A stretch of DNA of 64,000 bases from Desulfobacca sp. (GTDB lineage Bacteria > Desulfobacterota > Desulfobaccia > Desulfobaccales > Desulfobaccaceae), in the NCBI GenBank assembly GCA_020725545.1, contig DYEV01000030.1:1-64000 (forward strand), given 5' to 3'. This document shows, one piece after another, positions 8,696 to 18,169 of this stretch; positions within the stretch are counted from its first letter, which is position 1, and each line of letters begins with the position of its first letter. A program made the position numbers and the translations under genes. The notes beneath the pieces are model-generated. The model was not told where the DNA came from and did not search any database. It saw only the letters and a program-made list of their open reading frames with translations.

Positions 8696-9706
8696 ATGCT
8701 CATTGTTATGGAGAAAGAGGCCAGCGACGAGGATATCCGCGGCGTGGTGGCCAAGATCGAGGCCCTGGGCTATGTGGCCCAACCCATCCCCGGCGGGGAG
8801 CGCACGGCCATCGGCATCCTGCGCAATCCCGGTCCGGTGGACCCGGCTCTGTTCGTGGACCTGCCGGGCGTACAGGAGGCCATCCCCGTCTCCCGGCCCT
8901 ATAAACTGGTAAGCCGGGAGATGAAGCGGGCTGATACCATCGTCGAGGTTACGGGCGGCGTCAAGATCGGCGGCGGCCATTTCGTCGTGATGGCTGGACC
9001 TTGCGCGGTGGAGAGCGAAGCTCAGGCCCTGACCATCGCCCAGGCGGTTAAAGCTGCGGGGGCCCAGATCTTCCGGGGCGGCGCCTTTAAGCCCCGCACT
9101 TCGCCGTACAGCTACCAAGGGCTGGAGGAAGAAGGGCTGAAAATATTGGCCCAAGTCCGGGCCGCCACGGGCCTCCCCGTCATCACGGAAGCCATTGACC
9201 ACCATTCCCTAGACCTGGTGGAGGAGTATGCCGACATTATCCAGATCGGCGCCCGCAACATGCAGAATTTTTCCCTGCTGCGCCGGGCCGGCCAGGCCCG
9301 CAAGCCGGTCCTGCTGAAGCGGGGGATGTCTGCCACCTTGGACGAATTCTTCATGGCCGCAGAATACATCCTTTCGGAGGGTAATACCCAAGTCATCCTC
9401 TGCGAGCGGGGGGTCCGGGGCATCGGCAGCCACGCCCGCAATACCCTGGACCTGGCCGCCATCCCTTTTGTGAAACGGGAGAGCCATCTGCCCATCATTG
9501 CTGATCCCAGCCACGCGGCCGGCCGGCGGCTGCTGGTGGCGCCGTTGGCCCGGGGGGCTGTGGCCGTGGGCGCCGACGGCCTCATGATTGAGGTGCACCA
9601 TGACCCGGCCCATGCCCTCTCGGATGGGCCCCAATCCCTCTATCCCGACCAGTTCGCCACCCTCATGCAGGATATCGCGGCGCTGCGGCCAGGGCAATGG
9701 TCATGA
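8696..9706 (+). CDS. aroF: 3-deoxy-7-phosphoheptulonate synthase (AroAI-beta type)
   Basis: 336 residues. The N-terminal ferredoxin-like regulatory domain (about residues 1-70, MLIVMEKEASDEDI) matches the domain in Thermotoga-type DAHP synthases that mediates aromatic feedback inhibition. The catalytic TIM barrel has VMAGPCAVES, FRGGAFKPRTSPYSYQG and PIIADPSHAAG. The enzyme condenses PEP with erythrose 4-phosphate, the first shikimate step. I start at 8696, preceded by AGGAGGG; the frame is open back to 8498, but that stretch is the attenuator. It overlaps aroB by 4 bp (ATGA), implying translational coupling. Confidence 0.95.
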   Translation: MLIVMEKEASDEDIRGVVAKIEALGYVAQPIPGGERTAIGILRNPGPVDPALFVDLPGVQEAIPVSRPYKLVSREMKRADTIVEVTGGVKIGGGHFVVMAGPCAVESEAQALTIAQAVKAAGAQIFRGGAFKPRTSPYSYQGLEEEGLKILAQVRAATGLPVITEAIDHHSLDLVEEYADIIQIGARNMQNFSLLRRAGQARKPVLLKRGMSATLDEFFMAAEYILSEGNTQVILCERGVRGIGSHARNTLDLAAIPFVKRESHLPIIADPSHAAGRRLLVAPLARGAVAVGADGLMIEVHHDPAHALSDGPQSLYPDQFATLMQDIAALRPGQWS

Positions 9707-10806
9707 AGGTGATACCCGTTAACCTGCCTGGCCAGGACCATTCCTATGAGATCGTCTTGGACCCCGGCGGCCGGCAACGCCTGGGAGAGTACCTTTCTGA
9801 GGTCCTGCCCGGCCGCCGGCTGTGGCTGGTGACCGATACCCTGGTGGCCCGGCTCTATGGCCATGATATCGTCACGCGGCTTCAGGAACAAGGTCTCGAG
9901 GTCAGCCTTTTGACCGTGGCCCGGGGGGAGAGGAGCAAATCCTGGCCGGTGGCGGCCCGCCTCATTCAGCAGCTTCTTACCCAAGGCGCCGACCGGGGCA
10001 GCGCCTTGGTGGCCATGGGGGGCGGAGTGGTGGGCGACCTCACTGGTTTCGTGGCCGCCCTGTTCATGCGGGGTATTCCGGTAGTCCAGGTGCCCACCAC
10101 CTTGCTGGCCATGGTTGATGCCAGCATCGGGGGCAAAACGGCCATCAACATCCCGGCAGGCAAGAACCTGGTGGGCGCTTTTCATCAGCCCAGTCTAGTT
10201 CTTATTGATCCGCAGGTGCTGCTGACCCTGGCCCACCGGGAGCGGCTGAATGGCTTGGCCGAGGTGGTGAAGATGGGGTTTATTCTGGATGCCGAACTCC
10301 TGGCTTTCCTGTCCGGGCCAGCCCGACGACTCTGGGCTGATCGTAACCTTGAACCTGGCGAGCTGCTAACCGAGATTATTGCTCGGGCCGCAGCTGGCAA
10401 GGCCGGGGTCGTAGCCGCGGATGAGCGCGAAGGGGACCGACGCCGCCTCCTGAATTTCGGCCACACCCTGGGCCATGCCCTGGAAAAGGCCTCCCATTTT
10501 CGGCTCAAACATGGCGAAGCCGTGGCCATCGGCATGGCTGCCGCTTTGGACCTGTCGGTGGCCCGCACCGGCCTACCCGCTGCCGCGGCCCAGGAAGGCA
10601 AAGCACTTTTGACCGGCTTAGGCTTGCCCGTCCAGGCGCCCCCCCTCCCTCCGGCCGAAGTTCTGCAAGCCCTCATGGTGGATAAAAAGAAACAGGGCCA
10701 GCGCATGGTTTTTGTCCTCCTACGCCGCTTGGGGGAGGCCGTCGTGCATCCGGAGGTACCCCTGGATATGGTGGCGGCGTGGCTGGAGAAAAACCGGGGG
10801 ACATAA
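9703..10806 (+). CDS. aroB: 3-dehydroquinate synthase
   Basis: About 367 residues. It has the NAD-binding glycine segment GGGVVGDLTGFVAA, the PTTLLAMVDASIGGKT signature and the metal-binding residues in NGLAEVVK, NFGHTLGHALE and KHGEAVAIGM. The enzyme converts DAHP to 3-dehydroquinate, the second shikimate step, directly after AroF. The start at 9703 overlaps the aroF stop (ATGA); the ATG at 9697 is an alternative in the same frame. Confidence 0.95.
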   Translation: MKVIPVNLPGQDHSYEIVLDPGGRQRLGEYLSEVLPGRRLWLVTDTLVARLYGHDIVTRLQEQGLEVSLLTVARGERSKSWPVAARLIQQLLTQGADRGSALVAMGGGVVGDLTGFVAALFMRGIPVVQVPTTLLAMVDASIGGKTAINIPAGKNLVGAFHQPSLVLIDPQVLLTLAHRERLNGLAEVVKMGFILDAELLAFLSGPARRLWADRNLEPGELLTEIIARAAAGKAGVVAADEREGDRRRLLNFGHTLGHALEKASHFRLKHGEAVAIGMAAALDLSVARTGLPAAAAQEGKALLTGLGLPVQAPPLPPAEVLQALMVDKKKQGQRMVFVLLRRLGEAVVHPEVPLDMVAAWLEKNRGT

Positions 10807-10849
10807 AAAAGTGATAGAACAACGGCGATCGGCCTATCTTTTTGGTAGA

Positions 10850-10903
10850 GAACCTTGAAAGAGTAGGGAACCTTGAAAGAGTGGGGAAGCTTGAAAGAGT
10901 GGG
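10850..10903 (+). repeat. Three tandem 18-bp repeats
   Basis: Three consecutive 18-bp units of the form GAACCTTGAAAGAGTGGG (10850-10867, 10868-10885, 10886-10903). Unit 1 differs at one base (AGG ending) and unit 3 has AAGCTT in place of AACCTT. They lie just after aroB with no open frame supporting them. Confidence 0.85.
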
Positions 10904-10924
10904 GCGGGCCCGGCGGCCCGCCCC
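10901..10924. repeat. GC-rich inverted repeat after aroB
   Basis: Perfect 9-bp arms GGGGCGGGC / GCCCGCCCC around a 6-nt loop. It could form a strong hairpin at the end of the aroF-aroB transcript, but no T run follows, so it is not a classical terminator. A related CCCGGCGGCCCGCC string recurs near 11064-11079. Confidence 0.65.
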
Positions 10925-11030
10925 ACTGGAAAATTGCACTTCCACTGGAAAATTGCACCCCCAGTGGAATTTTGCATTCCTACTGGGGAAGATTGCCGCC
11001 CCACTGGAGATGAATACTCCAGCGGAAAGG
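10923..11030. repeat. Degenerate ~19-bp tandem repeats between aroB and rimO
   Basis: Two nearly identical units of CCACTGGAAAATTGCAC (10923-10939 and 10942-10958) are followed by progressively diverged versions (CCAGTGGAATTTTGCA, TACTGGGGAAGATTGC, CCACTGGAGATGAATAC). The CCACTGG and CCAGTGG parts are mutually complementary, so neighbouring units can also pair. Together with the 18-bp units these repeats fill most of the roughly 310-bp gap 10807-11116, which holds no gene. Confidence 0.7.
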
Positions 11031-11116
11031 CCCGCCCCCCTGGGATGAGAACCCTGGGCAGGCGCCCGGCGGCCCGCCCTGAATAGAAAGCGCCAGGAAT
11101 GGTGGCAGAGGATACC

Positions 11117-12499
11117 ATGAGCAGCATCTTGGCCGGACCCGGCTCTGTGTACCCCGTCTCTCTGGGCTGTGCCAAGAATCGGGTGGATACGGAGATTATG
11201 TTGGCCCAGCTTGAAGAGTCAGGGTGGCAGATTACCTCGGACCCGGCAGCTGCCGATCTCCTGCTGGTCAATACCTGTGGCTTTATTGCCGCGGCCAGCC
11301 AGGAGGCCATAGATACCATTCTGGAGTTGGCGGTCCAAAAGCAGGCCCGCCCCGGCGTCCGGCTGGTGGTGGCCGGCTGCCTGGTGCAGCGCTATCAACA
11401 GGATCTGCCAGAGCTGCTGCCCGAAGTAGACCTGTTTGTGGGCGTCAATGATTTCCCGGACCTGGCGGCCCTGCTGGCGGCCGGGCCCGTGGCTGGCAGA
11501 GGCCGGCTGGCCTGCCGGCGCCCTTGGCTGGATTATGGTCAGGTCTGGCCCCGGCGTCTGACCACGCCGTTTTACAGCGCCTATCTGAAGATCGCCGAAG
11601 GCTGCAGCCACCGTTGTACCTTTTGTACGATCCCCGGCATCCGGGGGCCGTATCGCAGCCGGCCCCTGGCCACGTTATTAGCCGAAGCGCGGGAGTTGGC
11701 GTCTCAGGGGGTGATTGAACTCAACCTGGTGGCCCAGGACACCACGGCTTATGGTAAGGACCTGGTGGGCCGCGCCCTGCTGCCGGATCTGTTGGCGGAG
11801 TTGGCGGCCATCAAGGGATTGCGGTGGCTTCGGGTGCTCTACGGCCATCCCACCGGTGTAACGCCCGAGCTGCTGCGGGTCATGGCGGCGGTGCCAAAGA
11901 TCTGCCCTTATTTTGACCTGCCTCTGCAGCATGTCAACGACCGGCTGCTGCGCCGCATGGGGCGAAACTACAATCAGGCTCAGATCCGGGAATTAGTGGC
12001 GCAAATCCGCCAGGCCTTGCCCGACGCCACGGTGCGGACGTCGCTCATTGTCGGCTTTCCCGGAGAAACTCCGGAGGATCTATCTGAATTAGGCCAGGTC
12101 TTAACTGACCTGGCTCTGGATCATGTGGGCGTCTTTGCCTTTCAGCCGGAGGAAGGCACGCCGGCGGCCCGTTTCCGGGAGCAGGTGCCAGCCGTCGAGG
12201 CCAACCGGCGGGCCCGGCAGGTGCGGACCCTGCAGGCCCGGATTGCCCGGCAGAAGTTGCGACAGCTCAAGGGCAAGGTTGTGGACGTGCTGGTGGAGGG
12301 GTATTGCGACGAAACCGACCTACTGCTGCAAGGCCGGCTGGCCGGCCAGGCCCCGGAAGTGGACGGCCGGGTCCTGATCACGGCCGGACGCGGTGATGTC
12401 GGTACCATCCGGCGGGTAAAAATTACGAAAACCCACACCTACGATCTGGTGGGGGAACTTGTCGAGCCAAAAAAGCCGCGGCCACAAGAGGCCGGGTAA
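11117..12499 (+). CDS. rimO: Ribosomal protein S12 methylthiotransferase
   Basis: 460-residue radical SAM methylthiotransferase that modifies Asp88 of ribosomal protein S12. The UPF0004 domain has SLGCAKNRVDTE, the RimO signature, plus NTCGF and AGC cysteines for the auxiliary cluster. The radical SAM motif is CSHRCTFC, followed by IRGPYRSR. A C-terminal TRAM domain covers about the last 65 residues. The start at 11117 follows GCAGAGGA; an in-frame ATG at 11099 is less likely. A weak hairpin with seven Ts (12532-12552) follows the gene. Confidence 0.95.
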   Translation: MSSILAGPGSVYPVSLGCAKNRVDTEIMLAQLEESGWQITSDPAAADLLLVNTCGFIAAASQEAIDTILELAVQKQARPGVRLVVAGCLVQRYQQDLPELLPEVDLFVGVNDFPDLAALLAAGPVAGRGRLACRRPWLDYGQVWPRRLTTPFYSAYLKIAEGCSHRCTFCTIPGIRGPYRSRPLATLLAEARELASQGVIELNLVAQDTTAYGKDLVGRALLPDLLAELAAIKGLRWLRVLYGHPTGVTPELLRVMAAVPKICPYFDLPLQHVNDRLLRRMGRNYNQAQIRELVAQIRQALPDATVRTSLIVGFPGETPEDLSELGQVLTDLALDHVGVFAFQPEEGTPAARFREQVPAVEANRRARQVRTLQARIARQKLRQLKGKVVDVLVEGYCDETDLLLQGRLAGQAPEVDGRVLITAGRGDVGTIRRVKITKTHTYDLVGELVEPKKPRPQEAG

Positions 12500-12674
12500 T
12501 TCCGGTATTTCCTGCTGCCGACCAGAAAAATGCCTCATCAAGGCCTTTTTTTCTGAACTACTTGCAAAGACCCTGTAAATTATTATATTTTTAACAATTG
12601 GGGGAAAGGCTTCCCACCTGGCAGGCGGGAAGCGTCCGAATCTTCAGGTTCAAGCCGAGCATACCGAGAACATC

Positions 12675-15053
12675 ATGCCAATCTCGAAAAAATCTGCGAC
12701 GCCCCGGAGCACCCGGGTGCCGACACCGCGGCGACCGGCGTCTCGCCCCTCCTGGCTCCGGTGGCTGGGCCGTATCTTTCTCCTCCTGATGGTGGTGGGT
12801 CTGCTCGCCACAGCCGGGTTTGGGTATTTTTTATACTACTCCTATACCCGGGACCTGCCAGACTACACCATGCTCAAGGATTTCCGGCCGCCGCTGATTA
12901 CGCGCATCTATGCCCGGGATGGACAGCTCATCGGTGAGTTTTTTACGGAACGGCGGATCGTCGTCCCGTACAGCCGTCTGCCCCAGCACCTCATTCTGGC
13001 CTTCCTGGCAGCGGAAGATGCCCGGTTTTTTGAGCATCCGGGCGTGGACTTAATGGGTATTGCCCGGGCCTTCATCGAAAATCTAAAGGCCGGGGAGATC
13101 GTCCAGGGCGGCAGCACCATCACCCAGCAGGTGGTGAAAAGCGTTCTGTTGACCTCGGAGAAGAGTTTCAGCCGCAAGGTCCGGGAAGCCATCCTGGCCT
13201 ACCGCATAGATAATTTCCTCGCCAAAGAAGAGGTCCTGCTCCTCTATCTGAACCATATCTATTTGGGCAACGGCGCCTATGGGGTGGAAGCTGCGGCCCT
13301 GGAATATTTCGGCAAACACGTGGAGGACCTGAACCTGGCCGAAGCAGCCATGTTGGCCGGTCTGCCCAAGGCCCCCAGCCGCTACGCGCCCACCAGCAAC
13401 CCCATGCGGGCTAAAGAGCGTCAGGCATATGTCCTGAATCGCATGGTGGAGGCGGGTTTTATCAGTGCGGCGCAGGCCCAGGCAGCCCTGAATCAGCCCC
13501 TTACCTTCAAACCGGCCCGTCCGGAAAGGTTTGATGATGTGGGGTATTATGTGGATTATGTCAAACAGATCCTAGAGGATCGGTTCGGCCGTGATCCCCT
13601 CTACAACGACGGCTTTCGGGTGTATACGGCGGCGGATGTGGAGCTCCACCGGGTGGCCAAACAGGCCATCCACTACGGCCTGCGGGAACTCTATAGCCGC
13701 CACGGTTTCCGGGGGCCGTTGAAACAGCTCAAGGCCAAAGATATTGAACCCTTCTGCCGCCAGCAGCTGGCTTACCTGCAGAAACATCCACCCCAGAAAG
13801 GCCATTTACAGACCGCAGTGGTGGTGCAGGCCGAAAAAGAGAAGACTCCCCTTATTGTAAGATTTGCTAATGATTATGGCATTTTGACCAAACCTGGCGA
13901 CAAAGATGCCGCCGCCGCCATGAAGCCCATCATTTCCCGGTTGCGGTTGGGGGATGTCGTCCAGGTACGGCTGCTGGACCGGATCAGCGGCCGTTACCAG
14001 TGGCAGGTGAGCATCGAGCCCGATCCCATGGCCCAGGCCGCCTTGGTGCTTCTGGAGAATCGCACCGGCAAGGTGCGGGTTCTCATGGGCGGCAAGAACT
14101 ATCGAGACAGCGTTTTCAACCGGGCGGTGCAGGCCAAACGGCAGCCCGGCTCGGCCTTTAAGCCCATTATTTATGCCGCGGCCGTGGAAAAAGGTTATGG
14201 GCCCCAATCCACGGTCTATGATGAGCCCATCTCCCTGCCCGGAGGGCGGGCCGGTGAGCCCTGGACCCCAAAGAATTACGATAATTCCTATTATGGCCCC
14301 ATGAATGTGGCCACTGCCCTGGCCATGTCTCGGAATCTGCCGGCCGTGCGCCTCTTAATCAGCATCGGGCTGCCGCCGGTCATCCAGATGGCCAAGGCCA
14401 TGGGGCTGACCACGCCCATTTATCCTAACTATTCCTCGGCTCTCGGGTCTTCCGAGGTTACCCTCCTGGAACTCACCCGGGCCTATTCCACCTTCCCCAA
14501 CAGCGGGCAGTTGGCCGAGACCATTGTCATTGAGCGGTTGGAGGATCGAGACGGCCGGATTTTGGAGGAGGTACAGCCCAGTTTACGACAGGTCATGAGT
14601 CCCCGCACCGGCAAGATCATGACTCAATTGCTCATCGGCGTAGTCCAGCGAGGCACCGCCACCCGGGTGCAGGTCCTGAAGCGGCCCATGGGCGGTAAGA
14701 CGGGCACCACCAACAACCACCGGGATGCCTGGTTCATTGGCTTTACCCCATCGGTGACCGCCGGCGTCTGGATCGGCATGGATGATGAACGCAGCTTGGG
14801 GAGCAAGGAGACCGGCGGCCAGGCCGCGGCGCCCATCTTCATCAAGTTTATGCAAGAAGCCCTGAAGAACCAACCGGTGGAGGAATTCCCCGACCTGCCG
14901 GGGACAGTCTTTGCCTCCTCCGGTAAACGTCAGGTGGATTATGAAGCCTCGGATCAGGGAGAAGAGGAATACGAGGAAGTGGAAGAGGAGGTGCCGGCCC
15001 GGCCAGCCCGGCCGACGCGGCAACCCTTTTATCAACGGGATGTGGGGGAATAG
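12675..15053 (+). CDS. Penicillin-binding protein 1A (bifunctional class A PBP)
   Basis: 792 residues. A basic cytoplasmic N-terminus leads to one transmembrane helix (about 32-56). The GT51 transglycosylase domain has EDARFFEHPGVD (114 on) and QGGSTITQQ (144-152). The transpeptidase domain has the SxxK motif in GSAFK (near 492), SRN (near 551) and KTGTT (near 674). An OB-like insert lies between them (about 300-460). The C-terminus is acidic, with Glu-rich runs. It polymerises and crosslinks peptidoglycan in the periplasm. No strong ribosome binding site precedes the ATG. Confidence 0.93.
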   Translation: MPISKKSATPRSTRVPTPRRPASRPSWLRWLGRIFLLLMVVGLLATAGFGYFLYYSYTRDLPDYTMLKDFRPPLITRIYARDGQLIGEFFTERRIVVPYSRLPQHLILAFLAAEDARFFEHPGVDLMGIARAFIENLKAGEIVQGGSTITQQVVKSVLLTSEKSFSRKVREAILAYRIDNFLAKEEVLLLYLNHIYLGNGAYGVEAAALEYFGKHVEDLNLAEAAMLAGLPKAPSRYAPTSNPMRAKERQAYVLNRMVEAGFISAAQAQAALNQPLTFKPARPERFDDVGYYVDYVKQILEDRFGRDPLYNDGFRVYTAADVELHRVAKQAIHYGLRELYSRHGFRGPLKQLKAKDIEPFCRQQLAYLQKHPPQKGHLQTAVVVQAEKEKTPLIVRFANDYGILTKPGDKDAAAAMKPIISRLRLGDVVQVRLLDRISGRYQWQVSIEPDPMAQAALVLLENRTGKVRVLMGGKNYRDSVFNRAVQAKRQPGSAFKPIIYAAAVEKGYGPQSTVYDEPISLPGGRAGEPWTPKNYDNSYYGPMNVATALAMSRNLPAVRLLISIGLPPVIQMAKAMGLTTPIYPNYSSALGSSEVTLLELTRAYSTFPNSGQLAETIVIERLEDRDGRILEEVQPSLRQVMSPRTGKIMTQLLIGVVQRGTATRVQVLKRPMGGKTGTTNNHRDAWFIGFTPSVTAGVWIGMDDERSLGSKETGGQAAAPIFIKFMQEALKNQPVEEFPDLPGTVFASSGKRQVDYEASDQGEEEYEEVEEEVPARPARPTRQPFYQRDVGE

Positions 15054-15120
15054 TTCCAGGCAAGCTCCTGACGACGCCACATGTCCCGGCAGAAACCGGT
15101 CACCTGCACGGAGCTCGGCT

Positions 15121-15142
15121 CTTTCCTGGGCGGCCAGGAAAG
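15121..15142. repeat. Inverted repeat between PBP1A and fumarase genes
   Basis: Perfect 9-bp arms CTTTCCTGG / CCAGGAAAG around 4 nt. A five-T run follows only 10 bp later after a GC stretch, so termination is uncertain. It could end the PBP1A transcript. Confidence 0.45.
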
Positions 15143-15179
15143 TCGCCGGGGTTTTTGAATACGGAAACGGAAGAATGAC

Positions 15180-16019
15180 ATGAGAGAGATCGACGTCAAA
15201 GACATCACTGCGGCCGTCAAAGAGGCGGCCATCGCCGCCAATCACGAATTGGGTGAAGACCTGCTCCACGCCCTGGCCCACGGCCAGGCCACGGAAGAAT
15301 CCCCCACCGGTCGAGAGGTTTTTCGCCTGCTGTTGGAAAACGCCCGCATCGCCCGGGAGAATCGTATCCCCATCTGCCAGGACTGCGGGCTGGCGGTGGT
15401 CTTCGTGGACCTGGGCCAAGACGTGCATCTGGTGGGCGGCCATCTGAACGACGCCATCCAGGCGGGGGTGCGCCAGGGCTATGAGGAAGGGTATCTGCGC
15501 AAGTCCTTGTGCCATCCTTTGACCAGAAAAAATACCGGCGACAACACCCCGGCGGTGATCTACACCACCATTGTACCCGGCGACAGAGTCAAACTCACGG
15601 TAGTTCCCAAGGGTGGCGGCAGCGAAAATATGAGCCGGGTTCATATGTTGCGGCCGGCCGCGGGTTTGGCCGGCATCAAAGCAAAGGTGGTGGAAACGGT
15701 CCGAGAGGCCGGGGCCAACCCTTGTCCCCCTATTATTGTCGGCGTGGGGATCGGTGGCACCTTTGAGCAGGCCGCCCTCTTGGCCAAAAAAGCCCTACTC
15801 CGGGAAGTGGGCAGCAAGAACCCGGACCCAGAATTGGCAGCCCTGGAAGAAGAATTTCTGACCCTGGTCAACAAGACAGGCATCGGTCCGGCGGGTCTGG
15901 GCGGGCGGCTAACCGCCCTGGCCGTGCATATCAACATGATGCCCTGCCACATCGCCAGCCTGCCGGTGGCCGTGAACATCCAGTGCCATGCCAGCCGTCA
16001 TAAAGAAGTGATTCTCTAG
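15180..16019 (+). CDS. Class I fumarate hydratase, alpha subunit
   Basis: 279 residues, matching the N-terminal (TtdA/FumA alpha) half of the oxygen-sensitive 4Fe-4S fumarases. Candidate cluster cysteines lie in ICQDCGL, NPCPP and IQCHASRHK. A GGGSENMSR segment is the family active-site loop. With the beta subunit 12 bp downstream it interconverts fumarate and malate. The family also includes tartrate dehydratase, but the neighbours favour fumarase. GGAAG precedes the start. Confidence 0.9.
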   Translation: MREIDVKDITAAVKEAAIAANHELGEDLLHALAHGQATEESPTGREVFRLLLENARIARENRIPICQDCGLAVVFVDLGQDVHLVGGHLNDAIQAGVRQGYEEGYLRKSLCHPLTRKNTGDNTPAVIYTTIVPGDRVKLTVVPKGGGSENMSRVHMLRPAAGLAGIKAKVVETVREAGANPCPPIIVGVGIGGTFEQAALLAKKALLREVGSKNPDPELAALEEEFLTLVNKTGIGPAGLGGRLTALAVHINMMPCHIASLPVAVNIQCHASRHKEVIL

Positions 16020-16031
16020 GAGCTGATAGCT

Positions 16032-16589
16032 ATGCCGCGCACCATCACCTTAGTTACGCCCCTCACCGATCAGGATGTGGAGGCGTTGGAAATCGGCGAC
16101 ACCGTTCTGGTCAACGGTGTCATTTATACTGCCCGGGATGCCGCCCATAAACGGCTCGTTGATCTCTTGGCCGCCGGCCAACCCTTGCCCGTGGATCTGC
16201 GGGGGCAAATCATGTTTTATGTAGGGCCCAGTCCGGCCCGGCCCGGCCGGGTCATCGGCGCGGCCGGCCCCACCACCAGCTATCGCATGGACCCCTATGC
16301 CCCCCAACTCCTGGCCTTGGGGTTGAAGGCCATGATCGGCAAAGGCAAACGCGCCCCCGAAGTCATCGCTGCCATGCAAACTTATAAAGCCGTCTATTTG
16401 GGGGCCATCGGCGGCGCCGGGGCCCTTATCTCTCAGGCCATTCAAGAGGCCGAGATCGTGGCCTACGAGGATCTGGGGCCGGAGGCCATCCGTCGGCTGG
16501 TGGTGGAGAACCTGCCCACCATCGTCATCAACGACTGTCGGGGCAACGATCTCTATGAGCTGGGCATGCAGCAATACGCTCAAGACTAG
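16032..16589 (+). CDS. Class I fumarate hydratase, beta subunit
   Basis: 185 residues, the C-terminal half of two-subunit class I fumarases. It has the glycine-rich segments YVGPSPARPG and GPTTSYRMDPYAP that form the swivelling domain, and a YLGAIGGAGAL motif. It lies 12 bp after the alpha subunit and works as its obligate partner. The 206 bp that follow hold no recognisable terminator. Confidence 0.9.
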   Translation: MPRTITLVTPLTDQDVEALEIGDTVLVNGVIYTARDAAHKRLVDLLAAGQPLPVDLRGQIMFYVGPSPARPGRVIGAAGPTTSYRMDPYAPQLLALGLKAMIGKGKRAPEVIAAMQTYKAVYLGAIGGAGALISQAIQEAEIVAYEDLGPEAIRRLVVENLPTIVINDCRGNDLYELGMQQYAQD

Positions 16590-16795
16590 CCGGCTGCCAT
16601 CAAGGTGTTTTTCGGGGAGGGCAGGGGGGACAACCCCCTGACCCAAGCCCGGACCCCGTTGCCCTCGGGCTCGCTTCTAACAAAAACCTCATCAAGCCTG
16701 CCATATTTTCAGTCGATTTTTTTCTTTCTATCGAGTATAGTTTAAAATTAACTGCGGCTTGCCGTGCGACACGACTCTTACCCCATAGGAATCCG

Positions 16796-18169
16796 ATGAA
16801 TTCTATCCCTGACTTGGAAGTTGTCCGCAAACGGGTCCTGGAAAAGAAAAACAATTACCAGGAATATAATTTCGGGCCCATTAAAGACGACGCCATCAAA
16901 ACCTTTTTTGATCTGGCTCAGGAATACGAGACCCTGGAGAACCTTTTCCGGGTTTGCGTGTCGGTGATTAAAGAATTCTTCGGTTTGGAGAGCCGTCTCT
17001 TTCTCACCTGCACCGGCTTGGGGTGTTTGGAATATGTCTGCAGTAGCCTGGAGGGGGTGCAGGCCGAGAAAACCCCGGCGCCCGAAAACATTGTCCTGTC
17101 CAATACTGCTTATGGCAGCAACGACTCCTGGATCATTCCGGTGCGGGGCAACCGGCTGCTGGTGGACCGCCTGCCCTTCTTTACCAAAGAGCAGGTGATC
17201 GGTATGCTGGAGATCTTTCCCGCCGATCATCTGACGGAAAATGATAAGTTTTTCTTTGAAAAATACGCCAATCGGTTGGGTTATGCCCTGCATAACAAGA
17301 TCATTACCCTGCAGAATATCCAGCACATCCGCTTCATTAACAGCTTGGTGGGGGATATTGAACATAATGTCATCATTCCCAACATCTCTTTGAGCCTTTA
17401 TCTGCGCCATGTGAAGAAAAAGGTGGAAGCCCTGCGCGACCTGGTAGACCACCCCCCCGAGGCAGTGCAACACTGTCAGGAATTCGCCAACGCGGTCCGG
17501 GATCTCACTTTGGGCATCGAGACGGACTGCCAGAATTTTGAGAAGCAATATCGCGGGGTCAGCCTTTTTCTGGAATCTTTGTTCCGCCCCAGCCATTTCC
17601 AGAAAGGCCACCTGGTCTTGCGCAAACGCCGCTGCAACGTCCGCAGCGAGATTATTCAACCACAACTGGAGCTCTATCTTCCCAAATTGCAAGAGCGGCA
17701 GATCGAGATCGATGAAAGCCTGGGCGGCGTGCCGGCCGAAGATTTTACCCTGATGGTTGACAAGGGCCTCATTTCCCAGGTGTATGCTAACCTCTTCTCC
17801 AATGCCGTCAAGTATACCCGACCTTCGCCCCAGGGCCGGAAATACATTTCCTACGGCCGGCGCCTGATCCCCCATTTCTTTGGCCCGGGCAAAGACGGCG
17901 TCCGCTTCAACGTCTTCTCCTCGGGTCCTCCCATTCCACCCGAGGATCGAGCTTTGATCTTTGAAGAGGGGTATCGCGGCCACAACACGGAGAGCGAAGT
18001 GGGCACAGGCCGCGGACTCTTCTTCATCCGCAACGTCGTTGAGACCCATGGCGGCCAGGTGGGGGTAGACATCACCCCGGATGGCAATGATTTCTATTTC
18101 GTCCTGCCGGTCTTTGCCGATCAAGAGACGACGGCCACGGAACTGCATCCGGAGGGGACACCTCACTAA
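16796..18169 (+). CDS. Orphan sensor histidine kinase-like protein
   Basis: 457 residues, soluble with no transmembrane segment. A GAF-like region spans about residues 35-170. A putative phospho-acceptor is His190 in GDIEHNVIIPN. The ATPase domain has the N box NLFSNAVKYT and a G box GTGRGLFFIRNVVETHGG. No receiver domain or response regulator gene is adjacent. It lies upstream of the sigma-54-driven GcvH-like genes, which hints at a regulatory link but does not show one. Confidence 0.8.
   Translation: MNSIPDLEVVRKRVLEKKNNYQEYNFGPIKDDAIKTFFDLAQEYETLENLFRVCVSVIKEFFGLESRLFLTCTGLGCLEYVCSSLEGVQAEKTPAPENIVLSNTAYGSNDSWIIPVRGNRLLVDRLPFFTKEQVIGMLEIFPADHLTENDKFFFEKYANRLGYALHNKIITLQNIQHIRFINSLVGDIEHNVIIPNISLSLYLRHVKKKVEALRDLVDHPPEAVQHCQEFANAVRDLTLGIETDCQNFEKQYRGVSLFLESLFRPSHFQKGHLVLRKRRCNVRSEIIQPQLELYLPKLQERQIEIDESLGGVPAEDFTLMVDKGLISQVYANLFSNAVKYTRPSPQGRKYISYGRRLIPHFFGPGKDGVRFNVFSSGPPIPPEDRALIFEEGYRGHNTESEVGTGRGLFFIRNVVETHGGQVGVDITPDGNDFYFVLPVFADQETTATELHPEGTPH

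Noticed and set aside
10850-11030. CRISPR array
   Set aside because: Repeats are contiguous with no unique spacers of even length, and no cas genes are present.
14583-15644. 353-codon minus-strand frame
   Set aside because: Opposite PBP1A and fumarase; no motif.
16778-18166. 462-codon frame antisense to the histidine kinase
   Set aside because: The plus-strand frame has recognisable kinase motifs; the minus frame has none.
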